This document shows positions 54,395 through 64,000 of a stretch of DNA of 64,000 nt, in pieces. This DNA is from Chlorops oryzae (Eukaryota > Arthropoda > Insecta > Diptera > Chloropidae). Location: positions 53,882,878 through 53,946,877 of the forward strand of contig CM035807.1 in NCBI GenBank assembly GCA_020466095.1, given 5' to 3'. Within the stretch, counting starts at the first letter, position 1; each line of letters begins with the position of its first letter. Below the pieces are notes generated by a model. It did not search any database and was not told the DNA's origin. It worked only from the letters and a program-made list of their open reading frames with translations. Both the position numbers and the translations under genes were made by a program.

Positions 54395-54711
54395 CAAGGG
54401 CGTAGCCAGAGAAAGTATACTAGTATAGTTTGGGTCTAGTTCACACTGGTCCAAAAAGGAATAGGTGTAATAAGTTTTTTGAAAACGTTTTAGTTCCAAA
54501 ACTCTTAGAATTTTTCACTTATTTTAGATATAAATTTTCACCGAAATCGGACCTCATGAATTTTTCGGATTTTTTGGGTTTTTGGTCCAAAACTCTCTAA
54601 ACTTCTTCGTGCCCCCCAAATTTTTTCCGTTTAATGCCTTATAATTGCTCAAGATACCACTGTGGCAAATATAGGCGCTACCAAACCACTCTTTCTCTGG
54701 CTACGCCCTTG
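54395..54711. mobile_element. hAT-type MITE, 317 bp
   Basis: Termini CAAGGGCGTAGCCAGAGAAA and complement; flanked by the 8-bp duplication TCCAGCGA (54387-54394 and 54712-54719), typical of hAT. Interior sequence (for example ggtccaaaactctctaaact) is shared with the MITE at 56682-57224. Confidence 0.9.
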
Positions 54712-54838
54712 TCCAGCGAATACCGATGGAAATTCTACGAATGACTCAAATCAGGCAAGCGGTAGTCAGTTAGCACCCCCATTGGAAAAAAGTAGGAAAA
54801 GTAGGAAGGGGGATGTCCTGGTCAGTACTTAATTGATA

Positions 54839-55805
54839 ACACTGGCCGACAAAAAGAAAAAAGTGTGCTGTCTTTGGAATAAAATATATCATTTCCTATG
54901 TATTTTGATGTGCTGAAACCGAATTTGGCAAAAAAAAATTTTACCGCGCCATTTTTTCTCTACACCCCCATGTAACCCCCATAAATCCATACAGAGTGGT
55001 CTGATCTCGAGAAACGTGGACGCAGTGGACATAGTGGGTTTGGAATTTTTGTCTTTAGACCTTATATCGAAAGGTGATGGCTATATATAAATGTCCATAA
55101 AATATAAGAGAAAAATTCCCTCAATTGTTGTTGTTGTTGCAATTTGAAAATCGAAAATTTGGAACATTTCAATATTTCTCTTTTATTTATAATTTTATAT
55201 CTCGGAAACGACTTGAGATAATTGAAATATTGTTTCTTTATTTGTTCAAGAATAAAATAAGTAAAAAACCAAAAATCGGAAAACAGCATACAGTGAAAAA
55301 AAAATTTTTTGTTATGGAGCAATATTTTTTCAAAAAATTTTTTTTCAGTGTATGCTGTTTTCCGATTTTTGGTTTTTTACTTATTTTATTCTTGAACAAA
55401 TAAAGAAACAATATTTCAATTATCTCAAGTCGTTTCCGAGATATAAAATTATAAATAAAAGAGAAATATTGAAATGTTCCAAATTTTCGATTTTCAAATT
55501 GCAACAACAACAACAATTGAGGGAATTTTTCTCTTATATTTTATGGACATTTATATATAGCCATCACCTTTCGATATAAGGTCTAAAGACAAAAATTCCA
55601 AACCCACTATGTCCACTGCGTCCACGTTTCTCGAGATCAGACCACTCTGTATGGATTTATGGGGGTTACATGGGGGTGTAGAGAAAAAATGGCGCGGTAA
55701 AATTTTTTTTTTTTGCCAAATTCGGTTTCAGCACATCAAAATACATAGGAAATGATATATTTTATTCCAAAGACATCACACTTTTTTCTTTTTGTCGGCC
55801 AGTGT
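54839..55805. mobile_element. Palindromic fold-back element, 967 bp
   Basis: Almost perfect palindrome centred near 55320 with only a tiny loop. The ends are ACACTGGCCGACAAAAAG and its complement. Flanks aattgata and aattggtt (54831-54838, 55806-55813) agree at six of eight positions, suggesting an old 8-bp duplication. ORFs inside are mirror images of each other and not genes. Confidence 0.85.
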
Positions 55806-55813
55806 AATTGGTT

Positions 55814-56168
55814 GGACTTTTTGAGTGAGAAAGAGAGGTGTGGTTACAGCTGCTTGTTGTGAACAAAGAAATGACAAAGGTCGTCATTTGGAGCGGGGCG
55901 GGCTGATCTATCAGAAAAAAGCCCCGGAGGAAGACCATAATGAAGGTATTTATACTATTGAGACAGAGGCGACGCGTAGTTTCATTCCAGCGCACGTGGC
56001 GCATCCTTCGCGAAATTCACAGAATTCTGAGAAAGCTAGAAAGACAGTTCGACTGGGGGATCGTACTCACATTGAGGAAATGGCTCTCACAGTGGAGGTC
56101 AGATTAGGAAGCTGTGCTGCTGTCATAAAAGTTTTGGTAATGCCGGATGCGATATATGATTTAATTTA
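55814..56168 (+). pseudogene. Degenerate Osvaldo-like protease region
   Basis: A 114-codon open stretch has TIETEATRSFI, corresponding to ATIDTGATRNYI of the intact pol but with the catalytic DTG changed to ETE, then KTVRLGDRT, LTVEVRLGS and LVMPDAIYDLI. It follows a palindrome insertion that cuts gag from pol. Confidence 0.6.
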
Positions 56169-56279
56169 AGGATGAATTTTTTATCAGCCGTGAGAGCGGA
56201 GTTGACAAAAGGCTGGCGATCGCTGAGGCAAGGTGAATGTGAGCACTTGTGCTAACGTACCCATTAAGGTACGATTTGA

Positions 56280-57990
56280 GGAATTCTTGGATAAAAAATT
56301 AGCATCGTTGAGGGTTTGAAATGTGTTTTGAATATAGCGTCGCATGGGATAAGGGTGAAAGACGAAGTGCCAACTAAACAGAGGTATTTTCCGTATAATC
56401 CGTCTGAACAGCAAATTATTAACGGCGAGATCGATGCATTGATTGAAAAGGGCTGCATCGAGCCGTCTAAATGCTCAAGCAGTTCCCTTATTGTATTGGT
56501 TAGGAAGAAAGCCAATGATTGAAGGTTTTGCATTGATTTTCGAAAAATCGGCGCACATTCATTCGCTGATGCCTACCCATTAGCAAGAATCCATTATATA
56601 TTAGAAAGATTGCGAGATGCGATATATACTTCTACTCTAGATCTTGTGAATGGGTATTGGAAATTACCCATTGCAACGGAGCAGTGGCGTGTCTAGAGAA
56701 ATACTGGTTTGATAGTGCTTATATTTTCCACAGTGGTATATTGAACAATTATAAGACATTAACCCAAAAATTTTTGGGGGGGGGGCTAGAGGAAGTTTAG
56801 AGAGTTATGGACCAAAAACCAAAAAAATCCGAAAATTTCATAACGTCCGATTTGGATGAAAATTTATATATAGAATAAGCGAAAAATGCTAAGAATTTTG
56901 GCGTCAAAATTTTTTCAAGAAACCGATTACAACTAGTCTAGTTAGGGTCTAGTTCCAAACTGGTCCAGAAAGGACCAGTTTTTTGAAAAAATTTTAGTAC
57001 TTTAATTCTTAGAATTTTTCACTTATTCTATATATAAATTTTCATCAAAATCGGACGTTATGAAATTTTCGGATTTTTTTGGTTTTTGGTTTTTGGTCCA
57101 TAACTCTCTAAACTTCCTCTAGCCCCCCCCAAAAATTTTTGGGTTAATGTCTTATAATTGTTCAATATAACACTGTGGAAAATAAAAGAACTATCAAAGC
57201 AGTATTTCTCTGGACACGCCACTGCAACGGAGAGCAAGTGTTATACAGCGTTTACAGTGCCCGGTCGGGGGCTTTTTCAGTAGCGCGTGATGACTTTTGG
57301 GCTGCATTTGGCACGCGCCACGTTTCAATGGGCGTTGGATAATATTATTGGTCCCATCAGATTCATATGCGTTTTAATATTTCAACGAGATTGTGGTGAT
57401 AGTAAAAGATCTGGAGGATCATAGGAGAACACTAAGGGAAGTCTTTCTACGCCTTAGGGAAGCAAACTGTAGGCTGAATATCGAGAAGTGTTCATTTTTC
57501 AAAAAGGAATTGAGATATTAAGGGCATATCATAGGCGAAGAACGTATCAAAACCGGCCCCTAGAAAGTAGCAGAAAGCATTTCACAAGCATTCCACTCTC
57601 CGACCAATATAAGCGAGGTTCGAAGGGTTCTAGGCATTGCATAATGGTACCACCGGTTTTTGTCTAAATTCTCCGAGAATACGCAACCTCTCACCACACT
57701 ATTTAAGAAAGGCAAAAAGTGGGCTTGAGGGTAAGAGGAGCAGGCGTCGTTTGAAATTGCAAAGAAAAGCCTCACGGAAGCTGCCATACTAAATTGTCCA
57801 AATTTCGAGGAGCGATTCCATTTACAAATGCGTGCTAGTGACCAAGGATTGGGAGCAATCCTGACGCAAAATATGTAGGGGCGAGAGCGAGTAATAGCGT
57901 ATACCAGCCGAAGTCTACATCCGGTGAAAATAATTATTCAACGCCGGAAAGGGAATGTTTAGCGGCTGTGTGGGCGGTAAAGAAGTTCAG
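56280..57990 (+). pseudogene. Degenerate Osvaldo-like reverse transcriptase and RNase H
   Basis: In pieces and frames: IRVKDEVPTKQRYFPYNPSE, EIDALIEKGCIEPS, LIVLVRKK (matching the intact pol at 44740-44910), then CIDFRKI, DAYPLARIHYILERLRDA, TLDLVNGYWKLP; after the MITE at 56682-57224, YTAFTVPGRGLFQ, a decayed active-site region, and LREANCRLNIEKC. RNase H-like pieces run to about 57990. Many stops. The closest relative in the window is 44147-47350. Confidence 0.8.
56682..57224. mobile_element. hAT-type MITE, 543 bp, long inverted repeats
   Basis: Termini CAGTGGCGTGTCTAGAGAAA and complement (one or two differences), flanked by the perfect 8-bp duplication CAACGGAG (56674-56681, 57225-57232). 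The two halves are largely complementary. It splits the RT of the degenerate element precisely. Confidence 0.93.
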
Positions 57991-58556
57991 TGAGTAACTG
58001 CGGGGTTAAGATTCACGATCATTCCGGACTTCCGGCCGCTGCAGTGGTTGAATTCCACTTAGAGTCCGTCATAGAGAGTTGCCCGGTGTTCGAATCGTGT
58101 TTAGGGTTAAGTCCAGCCTATGTGGTAGAATGTCGAAATCTGCTACTACCTGAAATCTTGTTGAGGAAGCCATTATTGGGAATGGGGGCACTACGGTCGA
58201 TCCGGACGAGCAAGCCAAGAAGATGCGTTCGTTAAGTACGATGGACTATAATGCAAGCGAAGCTACAACCGTCATACCATTACAATTTGAGGCGGCGGCA
58301 CAGGAAACCGAAGGTGGGAGATCTATTATGGTCAAGACGCATCCATTGTGTAGTGGACAAATTTAACGCGAAGTTGGCACCCAGGTACGAGCGTCCATTG
58401 GAATTTACAAATTTTGTATCACCCGTCATCATCGAGCTAGCCAGGGGCGATGAAAAACGAGGCCGGAAAACACACATACAGGAACTAAAGGAGTTCAAAG
58501 AGGATCCAAAATCATACCCCCAGGAAGGTTCGCTGGAATATGGTGGAGCACAGTAA
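57991..58556 (+). pseudogene. Degenerate Osvaldo-like integrase C-terminus
   Basis: LGLSPAYVVECRNLLLPEIL corresponds to TGFSPAMLTQGREPRLP of the intact pol; the open stretch from 58251 has YNLRRRHRKPKVGDLLW, KFNAKLAPRYERPLEF and KTHIQELKEF. The catalytic core is deleted. It ends this element's pol. Confidence 0.75.
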
Positions 58557-59670
58557 CACAATCTCACTACATTGACTCTCCCTCATGAAAAAAAGCTTTC
58601 ATACTTTTATGCTTTATACTATTCTTGTTTTCCCTTACTACTTACTAATTATATAAAAATAATTTTGTTAACCTGGCTTATTTCAGCTACATTCATTCAT
58701 TAACCATTTATTTATTTGCTCTTTTAAAGCTACTCTAAGAGGTAACAGCCCCTTAATGTTGTTTATTGGTCGTCATATCAGAAACGAACGCAGAATGTGG
58801 AGTAAACCGTCTGAGAGCCAAGAACAGCGATTCGACAGGACCAGGCAGCAGTGTCGACAACGAGACGAAGCGCTTCATTGGAGTCGACCTACAGTGCAGC
58901 CAGCGGACGTTAAGTGGTCTGGAGACTAGGACAACCAAGGGCAAAAAAGGTGGCAGAACGAGATTGAGAGGCACGAGACACGAGAAGGGGTACAAGACGG
59001 TGGTGACGGTTTTCTCGTCGTGATACGAGTACAAATTTTGGATCAGGACTGGGTGCCGTAACCATCCAGCATTGCCAATATTCCGTCCGGATATGGCGCG
59101 CACAGCCCTCCCGTGCCTGATAAACATGCTCATTAGTACTGGCGAAGGTCGGTCTGTCGTAAGTAACTCGAAGGATTCACCCAGCTGAAGCTGATCCAGA
59201 AACCACAGTACCCGCAACAGTCGCCAAAGGAGATCTGTTTCCAGGTAGTCATGGAGAAGAGTAGGAGTGGGATAGAGTCGTTAGATCGCGTAGAGTGCTT
59301 TTCAACATTTCTATTCTCTCTTTCAATTAATACTGCAGGGCGTAAGCATGTATTGGATTTGATTTAACCAAACAATGCATTTAAATTACGAAAGGCTAAT
59401 AGGTTATGGACCTATTGCTCCATTTTGTTTTATTTTAATTGCGTAGAAAAAACTTATGTTACGTCAAAGTCAAGAAAAGTACTCGCAAATAAAACGTGGT
59501 CGCTATTGAAAGTGTGCACACATACACACTTATTTGTAGTGGTCAGATGGACGGAGACTTTGCACAAAAAGAACATCAAGACGCAAAGCTAACGGCAGAG
59601 AAACTGAAAGCAGAAAAGGCAGAGAAACATAATAATTCAATCTCCAATTTTTTTTATCGAGTCTGCAGAT
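58557..59670. other. No gene identified
   Basis: Probably the 3' part and flank of the degenerate element. Open stretches on both strands at 58753-59217 have no recognised motif; no Ulp1-type H-D-Q-C residues were found, so if a third gene existed here it is lost or different. Confidence 0.5.
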
Positions 59671-61300
59671 ATGTCTACGTTAATATTGGCTTCTATTGAG
59701 AAACTTAAAGCTCGGGAGAATTTTTATAAGTGGAAATACACTACTGAAAATTATTTGCCGTCAGAGGCCTTAAACAATTGTTTGAGCGGCGAAGACGTTG
59801 ACCCGAAGAAATGTGCAAAAGCAAAAGCAGTGATTGGTCTCAGCATTGATAAATCGATCCTCGTCCACGTTAAATCAGAGTCAACTGTAGAGCAGACTTG
59901 GGACGATTTGAAGAAAGTTTTCGAGGATACATGTCTTGCGTGTCGAATAACATTGATGCGACGTGTGGTTAGCAATAAGCTGCAAAATTGTGATTCAGTG
60001 TATACATATGTGTCCGGAATAATGTCGGCCCCACAAAAAATGACTGTTCTTGGATTTAAGGTAACCGACAAGCAGCTGGAAGTGATTTTGATATGCGGTT
60101 TATCCGAAGAATATTAGCCGATGATTATGGCACTTGAAGGGCTCGAAAAGTCAATGTTAAGTGATATAATAAAGATAAAGTTATTGCAGGAAAAGTTGAA
60201 GTCAACAACAGCAGATAAAAAGGCATAACTGGCGAAAGAAAAAAGGACGTTTTCAAAAGAAACCCAAGAGTATTTGTTCTTCATGTCATAAAAAATGACA
60301 TTTTGCGATCAATTGCCCGGAGAAGGCTGAAGAGATGGACAAAGAAAAAAATAAAGGCAAAAAGGGAAATATTAACACTACCACGGAAAATGTTAATGTG
60401 GCTTTCAGTGCGGTTTTTTTAAAGGGAAGATTTGATGCAAATGATACGTATATAGATTCTTGTGTTACAAATCATATGACAATGCACAAATACTGGATTA
60501 TACGACAAAAGAAGTATGATTTGGCAGGTATTCGAGCGGCGAATAATTATTTAATTAAAGTTGAGTTTTGCGGAACGGTTAACGTAAAGGTATATGTAAA
60601 TGAAGATCATGTTAATAAATGTGAATAATGTGTTCTCCGTGCCAAATTCAACAAAAATTTTTTTTTTCGGTAAGCAAGATAACTGAAAAAGGATATTTTG
60701 TAAATTATCCATCCAATGATTGCACAATATGCGATAAAAGTGGAAACTGGTATTGAAGTCTTGGTCATGTAAATCTGTATGATTTGAGAAACATGAAAAA
60801 TGGTGCAGTGAGTGGAATATCATTTGTTGATCGTAGCAGTGAAGTATATTTTGCTTGCTGTATGTATGCTTCAACCTTAAAATGAAGTTTTTAAGAAGTT
60901 TTGTTCGTTAAAGTCACTGGTAGAAAATCACACTGCTGCAAATATTCAAAAATTTAGAAGCGACAACGAAACCGAATTTCGCAACAGCAAGTTTAAAGTT
61001 TTTTGGAAAAATGTGGAATCATACATCAAACTTCTGTGCAGTTTACGCCACAACAGAATGGCTTAGCAGAAAGAACGATTGGTACACTTACAGACAACGC
61101 ACGGTGTATGTTTCAAGACGCAATTCTTCACAAAAGACATTGGGCTGAATCTATGGCATCGGCAGTGTACATAAAAAATCATACGTCAATAGCCAGCTCA
61201 GATGGAAAATCTCCTATTGAGGTATGAAGTGGTGTAAAGCCGAACATAAAGCACTTAAGGTATTTGGTTCGCGTGCCTTGAACATAGTGCAAATTTTGAT
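59671..61300 (+). pseudogene. Copia-type (Ty1/copia) gag-protease-integrase remnant
   Basis: 59671-60117 is a copia-type gag (LKARENFYKWKYTTENYL, STVEQTWDDLKKVFED, followed by an RRVVSNKLQNC helix). A stop at 60115 and others follow. 60335-60628 holds the protease with YIDSCVTNHMT, where the usual DSG is DSC. 60960-61225 is integrase core (KFRSDNETEFRNSKF, then TPQQNGLAERTIGTL, the catalytic Glu). RT and RNase H are missing, replaced by the 39-bp repeat array that follows. Confidence 0.85.
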
Positions 61301-61348
61301 TCAAATGCGAACACGGAAACATTAGAATTTAATATGGAAATCTTTGAT

Positions 61349-61620
61349 AACGGTGATGGCGTACAACGTCGCCAGAACAATGTTGTTAATAGTGATGGCG
61401 TACAGCTTGGCCAAAACAATGTTGTGAAAAGCGATGGCTTACAATTTGGCCAGAAGATTGCTGTAAAGAGTGATGGCGTACAACTTGGCCAGAACAACGT
61501 TCTTAAAAGTTATGGCGCACAATTTGGCCAGAACAATGTTGTAAATAGTGATGGCGTACAACTTGGGCAGAATAATGTTGTAAATATTGACGGCGTACAA
61601 CTTGGCCAGAACAACGAAAG
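61349..61620 (+). repeat. 39-bp in-frame minisatellite (13-residue repeat)
   Basis: Seven units encode SDGVQLGQNNVVN with changes (for example SDGLQFGQKIAVK, SYGAQFGQNNVVN). Each unit is 39 bp, so the reading frame (61334-61642) is kept through the array. It sits just after the copia integrase fragment. Confidence 0.9.
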
Positions 61621-61739
61621 TTTTTTTCTAGAAGAACAATAATTAATTTATTAATGTGAAATTCAATTTTCATTAATTACACCGGTACACCAAAAAAAAA
61701 GGTCCTGTTACAGAAAAGTGACATGCTCCCGTTTATGTT

Positions 61740-62095
61740 TTGTGGGGCGCTGATCACGAATCCGGAGTCAGATTTTTTCCATCACCCCTAGTTTTCACCT
61801 CAGTGCCCCCTAAAACCCCAAAAGGGCTCACTTTCAAAAAAGCATAAAATAAAAAATTAAATATCGAAAGTTACATTTTTTGGTATGCTGAGTAAGAATA
61901 TGAAGTCGGAACTAAGATACGACCCTTAATTTTCCCTCAACACCCCTCGGCATCCTGGTTCAACACCCCCAAAAAAGGTGAAATTTCTCAAATACATAAG
62001 GAATCGAAATACCTGTCGCACAGTACATTTTTGTGCACGCTGAGCAAGAATATAAAGTCGAAATTAAGATGCGACCCTTAGTTTTCCCTCATAAA
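61740..62095 (+). repeat. Degenerate tandem repeat of about 150 bp
   Basis: Units near 61746, 61886 and 62038 share cgctgagcaagaatat, aagtcgaaattaagat, gcgacccttagttttccctc. Similar in style to 41331-41730. Confidence 0.6.
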
Positions 62096-62591
62096 AATTA
62101 TATGAAAAAAACTAAGGAAATGAAGGTTTAGAAAAAAAAAATAATTAAAAATTTTATTTAAAAAAAAATATGAAAGTTAGAAACATAACAAAGAAAATTT
62201 AAAGTGAGTCAGAAGAATTGTGAGCGAAGCAGTCCTCATTAAATGACTGACTTCGACAAAAGAAAAAATATATAATAATAAAGATTCCAAAATTGTGAGC
62301 GAAGCAGTCCTCATTAAAGGACTGACTTTGAAAAAAAAAAGTAAAATATTAATATAGATTGAGAATTGTGAGCGAAGCAGCCCTCATTAAAGGACTGACT
62401 TCGGCTAGGTGAAGAAAAGAAAAAGAGCACATAATCCAACAATTGAAAAACAAGAAAATCAATAAAAAGAAAAAGAACATTAATCCTCGTGCGTTTTTAT
62501 TGGAATAAAAACAAGAACAAATATAGGCAGAGAAAAATAATAACGTCACCTATTTCTTTTCAACCGAAAAAAAAGAAGGACTACGTAACAC
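62096..62591 (+). mobile_element. LTR end of an errantivirus-like element
   Basis: The right end (gtaacac at 62585-62591) is set by the primer site that follows. Three tandem units of about 70 bp (62205-62410) carry aattgtgagcgaagcag, ccctcattaaaggactgac, ttcg. Left end undetermined. Confidence 0.55.
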
Positions 62592-62603
62592 TGGCGCAGC
62601 CGC
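62592..62603 (+). promoter_or_regulatory. tRNA primer-binding site (Ser type)
   Basis: TGGCGCAGCCGC directly after the LTR end, matching the minus-strand site at 39813-39801. Confidence 0.75.
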
Positions 62604-63235
62604 TTTTCCGAACCTCGTTAAATATGGTAAATCTTAAGTAATCGCTCCAATTTGTTGTTTTTTTTTATTATTTCTTTTGCGAAAAAAAATTTGTTTTTTT
62701 AATTGGCACTTAGGTATCACGAACTAAGTGGCCCCAAAGCATTTTTTTTTTGAGTGAATTTTGGTCAAACGGTTGAGTGGATACGTATTCCTTTCTTCTT
62801 CAAGGGGTAAAGGAGCGGGTATTCTACTTAACTGGGAAAGTTATAACCGATTATCGTCTTCAATTTTAACATACTTATATCCATGCAAGCTTTTGGTGAT
62901 CAAAATGTTGAATTGGGTTATGTAGTAACCTCGCCCATTAAGGCGTGGCCCTATGTAAGAATTGGACAAGAAAATCACTGCAGGAGCAGCATGGAATCAG
63001 CATGTATTGAAGAGACACGTTTTCAAAATTTATAGAAGAAAAATAACGCAAAATTAAAATAGTGAAAAAACTTTCAGAAGGAAACATCGCGATTATACAT
63101 TCCTAAATTCCGAGAATTCGGACGAAAATTTTAAATTTCCTACGAATTCATTGTTCATAATTTATACAAAGTAAAAATTCATTCAAACAACAGCGATAAA
63201 GCGTACGAGCTACACTAGCAGTGTGCTGTCTCCGC
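62604..63235 (+). other. Errantivirus leader and gag start remnant
   Basis: This stretch matches the reverse complement of 39190-39800 over its whole length (for example ggtcaaacggttgagtgga and gcgtacgagctacac). At the position of the gag ATG in the minus copy this copy reads gtgtgctg, so the start codon is lost and similarity ends soon after. Confidence 0.65.
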
Positions 63236-64000
63236 TGCCGCTCACTTTTTAGTTTCCCCTTGCCATGAAAACACAAATCAAGCATACACATAGCAGAATT
63301 TCGTTAAAATACGCCGCGATCGTTTGAATTAAATAAAGAAAGAAAACGATCGCAGTAGCTGCAAATTTTGTTTGTGCTGTCGTGTGTTTGCCGTTGTTGT
63401 CAAAAATTATTTCACGTTTTCGGATTTATTACAGGAAATGAATTAATACATATCTTGAAGTGTTAAGTATAAGAGGAGAGGAAGTGAGAAATTACTATTT
63501 CAATGTTTTTCCGATTTTAATGCAATCACGTAAAAACAAAAAGAAAATGAAAGTATATAAAAATTTCACGTCAAGTTTTAGAGCAATTGGACGAAAAATT
63601 TTAGTTTCTCTATTCTTCTTCTCTCTTCTCAAACTATGTGTGATATTGCTATAAAATTGAATCTGTCTTGATGATACGTATGATTGTCGGTGAATTTTTT
63701 GGCAGGAAAAATTTTTTGCAAGCGGGAATAAAACACTAAAAAAAAAACACAATATATATATATATATATATATAAATATATATATATTTATACATATATA
63801 TTGTTGAGTTGAGGGAAGTGAATAAGGGCAAGTACCTGTGTTTTCCGGATCGGCTGGCTGCTCTGTCGAGTTGCGGCAGATTCCCTTTTTGGCCCCTTTG
63901 TCTGTCGATTGCGCGACGTGAATGTTGATTTAAAATAAAATTGATTTCTTTAAGAATGGTTGGCCTTCGTGGCGTTTGATGGAGAGAGAAAAAAAACTAT
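63236..64000. other. No gene; TA microsatellite
   Basis: A TA/TATA dinucleotide repeat with short interruptions runs from about 63752 to 63800. The open stretch at 63460-63654 has no motif and is not convincing. Confidence 0.55.

Noticed and set aside
55062..55579. Mirrored ORFs inside the palindrome
   Set aside because: Identical ORFs appear on both strands because of the inverted arms; low-complexity sequence rich in Phe, Ile and Lys.
58753..59217. Possible third gene of the degenerate Osvaldo-like element
   Set aside because: Neither strand shows Ulp1 residues or the acidic ORF pattern; no evidence beyond length.
63460..63654. 64-residue ORF at the right end as a gag start
   Set aside because: It does not resemble the gag of the minus-strand relative, and similarity to that copy ends about 220 bases earlier.

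Overview
This is a eukaryotic, AT-rich, repeat-dominated window. The mix of families is that of an insect genome: a jockey-type LINE, an RNase H-bearing LINE of the LOA/I group, 17.6/297-like errantiviruses, Osvaldo-like Ty3/gypsy elements, copia, hAT and fold-back MITEs. Introns are short and a (TTAGG)n-tailed repeat family is present. A higher dipteran such as a tephritid fruit fly is my best guess, but that is inference. I found no intact host gene; a broken tyrosine-phosphatase domain fragment and a Ulp1-like ORF with one in-frame stop are the only candidates of possible cellular origin.

Layout. 1-2178: old repeats, an errantivirus gag scrap and a degenerate gypsy RT. 2175-5640: 5'-truncated jockey-type LINE. 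5743-8403: 3' end of an Osvaldo-like LTR element with an acidic third ORF and a 1.45-kb LTR. 9869-17165 (minus): nearly full-length LOA/I-group LINE, split by a 1568-bp fold-back element with a TA target duplication. About 17510-26334: 5' LTR, gag, pol and env of a 17.6-like errantivirus with several breaks. 26449-27344 (minus): Ulp1-like protease ORF with a putative 56-nt intron. 28106-28615: 46-bp minisatellite. 29840-31564: second errantivirus remnant with a PTP fragment between pol and env. 32380-38085: hAT element split by a LINE. 38320-39813 (minus): errantivirus gag and leader. 39946-42108: repeats.

42113-50046 is the key element: a complete LTR retrotransposon with 946-bp LTRs that look identical, a 4-bp target duplication (ACAG), intact gag, and intact pol reached by a textbook -1 frameshift site (GGGAAAC plus a nested hairpin). 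Where an env gene would sit there is instead an intact 296-codon Ulp1/SENP-like (C48) cysteine protease with its H-D-Q-C residues in place. It has its own TATA/Inr-like motif and a strong 3' splice site upstream. The simplest reading is a recently inserted, possibly active element carrying a captured SUMO-type protease.

50047-64000: a Harbinger-type MITE, a 2-kb fold-back, a degenerate relative of the intact element (from about 54351 to 58556) riddled with hAT-type MITEs and a 967-bp palindrome, a decayed copia element with an in-frame 13-residue minisatellite, and the LTR, primer-binding site and leader of another errantivirus-like element.
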